Source of the DNA: Arthrobacter sp. EPSL27
GTDB taxonomy: Bacteria; Actinomycetota; Actinomycetes; Actinomycetales; Micrococcaceae
Length of the DNA: 64,000 nucleotides
Assembly (NCBI RefSeq): GCF_001512305.1
Contig: NZ_LNUT01000004.1
Span: 301,811-365,810, forward strand
Direction: 5' to 3'
Below the pieces are notes generated by a model that made no database searches, had not been told where the DNA came from, and saw only the letters and a list, made by a program, of their open reading frames with translations. Each line of letters opens with the position of its first letter. Position 1 is the first letter of the stretch. A program made the position numbers and the translations under genes. This document shows positions 63,277 through 64,000 of this stretch, in pieces.

Positions 63277-64000
63277 GTGGACCTGTTTGAATATCAGGCG
63301 CGCGATATGTTCGAGGCGCACGGTGTACCCGTGCTTGCTGGCATCGTGGCGCACACCCCTGAAGAAGCAAAGGCAGCTGCCGAGAAGATCGGCGGCGTAA
63401 CTGTCGTCAAGGCACAGGTTAAGGTCGGTGGCCGCGGCAAGGCCGGCGGCGTTAAGGTCGCCAAGACCGCGGATGAGGCGCTGGAACACTCCACCAACAT
63501 CCTCGGCATGGACATCAAGGGCCACACCGTCAACAAGGTGATGATTGCCCAGGGTGCGGACATCGCCGAAGAATACTACTTCTCCGTCCTGCTGGATCGA
63601 GCCAACCGCAACTACCTGGCCATGTGCTCGGTTGAGGGCGGCATGGAGATCGAGCAGCTCGCCGTCGAACGCCCGGAGGCCCTCGCGAAGGTTGCGATCG
63701 ACCCCGCCGTCGGCATCGACCAGGCCAAGGCCGACGAAATCGTCGCCGCCGCCGGATTCGCTGAGGAGCTGCGCGGCAAGGTCGCCGCCGTCATCCTCAA
63801 GCTCTGGGATGTCTTCAAGAAGGAAGACGCCACCCTCGTGGAGGTCAACCCGCTCGTCAAGACCGGCGCCGGCGACATCGTCGCCCTCGACGGCAAGGTC
63901 TCCCTCGACGAGAACGCCGACTTCCGCCACCCCAAGCACTCGCACCTTGAAGACAAGGACGCTGCTGACCCGCTGGAGGCCAAGGCCAAGGCGCAGGATC
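63277..64000 (+). CDS. sucC: Succinyl-CoA ligase (ADP/GDP-forming) beta subunit, 3'-truncated by the window
   Basis: The first 241 codons of the TCA-cycle enzyme's beta subunit, which makes ATP or GTP from succinyl-CoA. ATP-grasp features: [38 protein letters not shown] (phosphate loop region), [19 protein letters not shown] and [10 protein letters not shown] (metal binding). GTG start at 63277 with AAGGA upstream. The gene runs past the window end, and its alpha-subunit partner is expected next. A candidate -10, TAGAAT at 63075-63080, lies about 200 bases upstream. Confidence 0.97.
   Translation, partial: MDLFEYQARDMFEAHGVPVLAGIVAHTPEEAKAAAEKIGGVTVVKAQVKVGGRGKAGGVKVAKTADEALEHSTNILGMDIKGHTVNKVMIAQGADIAEEYYFSVLLDRANRNYLAMCSVEGGMEIEQLAVERPEALAKVAIDPAVGIDQAKADEIVAAAGFAEELRGKVAAVILKLWDVFKKEDATLVEVNPLVKTGAGDIVALDGKVSLDENADFRHPKHSHLEDKDAADPLEAKAKAQD

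Overview
The window is high-GC DNA, densely packed with genes on both strands, many with 4-base start/stop overlaps and GTG or TTG starts. Together with a GGM-tailed solo GroEL behind CIRCE sites, an IdeR-type regulator, a FemX-type ligase, DUF3263, DUF3027 and an XPB-type helicase, this points to an actinobacterium of the Micrococcaceae, most like Arthrobacter or Pseudarthrobacter. Several stretches look like the conserved actinobacterial chromosome: DUF3263, LytR_C and groEL2; XPB, its partner, a cold-shock gene, MFS, DUF3027 and serC; and pcrA through to sucC. I see no prophage, insertion sequence, CRISPR array or replication origin.

Layout. 1-7322: glycine/serine one-carbon genes (gcvH end, glyA, sdaA), TspO, a FemX-like ligase, a ThrE-type Ser/Thr exporter and a siderophore-interacting reductase. 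7405-14146: ung, DUF3263, LytR_C protein, a cold-shock gene, a substrate-binding lipoprotein, groEL2 and a two-domain RNase H. 14174-18181: a WXG100 protein, a two-component system and an uncharacterised gene paired with an FHA protein. 18200-26318: XPB helicase and partner, cold-shock protein, DUF3027, MFS and serC. 26477-29901: IdeR with a probable iron box, then two c-di-AMP (ydaO-type) riboswitches ahead of an M23 peptidase and an NlpC/P60-like protein. 30071-37142: HNH nuclease, a molybdenum-cofactor cluster (mobA, DUF6457, moeA, fdhD) and a GH38 mannosidase.

37324-44148: a double-HTH regulator coupled to three paralogous seven-TM proteins, divergent from an ABC-F gene that has a strong 5' hairpin and is fused by overlap to an ABC exporter. 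44145-48764: NUDIX, DUF6314, tRNA-Arg(CCT), DUF998, then a module with an EspG-like protein, a WXG-headed hydrolase and a lipoprotein that looks like a type VII secretion cargo set. 48901-55023: a GH18 hydrolase with two chitin-binding modules, divergent from a processive GT2, a small unknown protein and a GGDEF-EAL protein, suggesting a c-di-GMP-linked polysaccharide locus. 55139-56524: a 50-residue exported peptide gene divergent from a TPR protein. 56634-64000: membrane protein, inositol monophosphatase-like enzyme, pcrA, a GT1 glycosyltransferase, a lipoprotein and the start of sucC.

The best candidates for undescribed biology are the exported-peptide/TPR pair (55139-56524), the HTH plus three seven-TM paralogue cluster (37324-40340), the EspG/WXG-hydrolase/lipoprotein module (46039-48764), a 52-base nested-palindrome repeat (56602, 58315) and a recurring habit of short duplications across stop codons. 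Functions are read from sequence and family knowledge; no searches were run.
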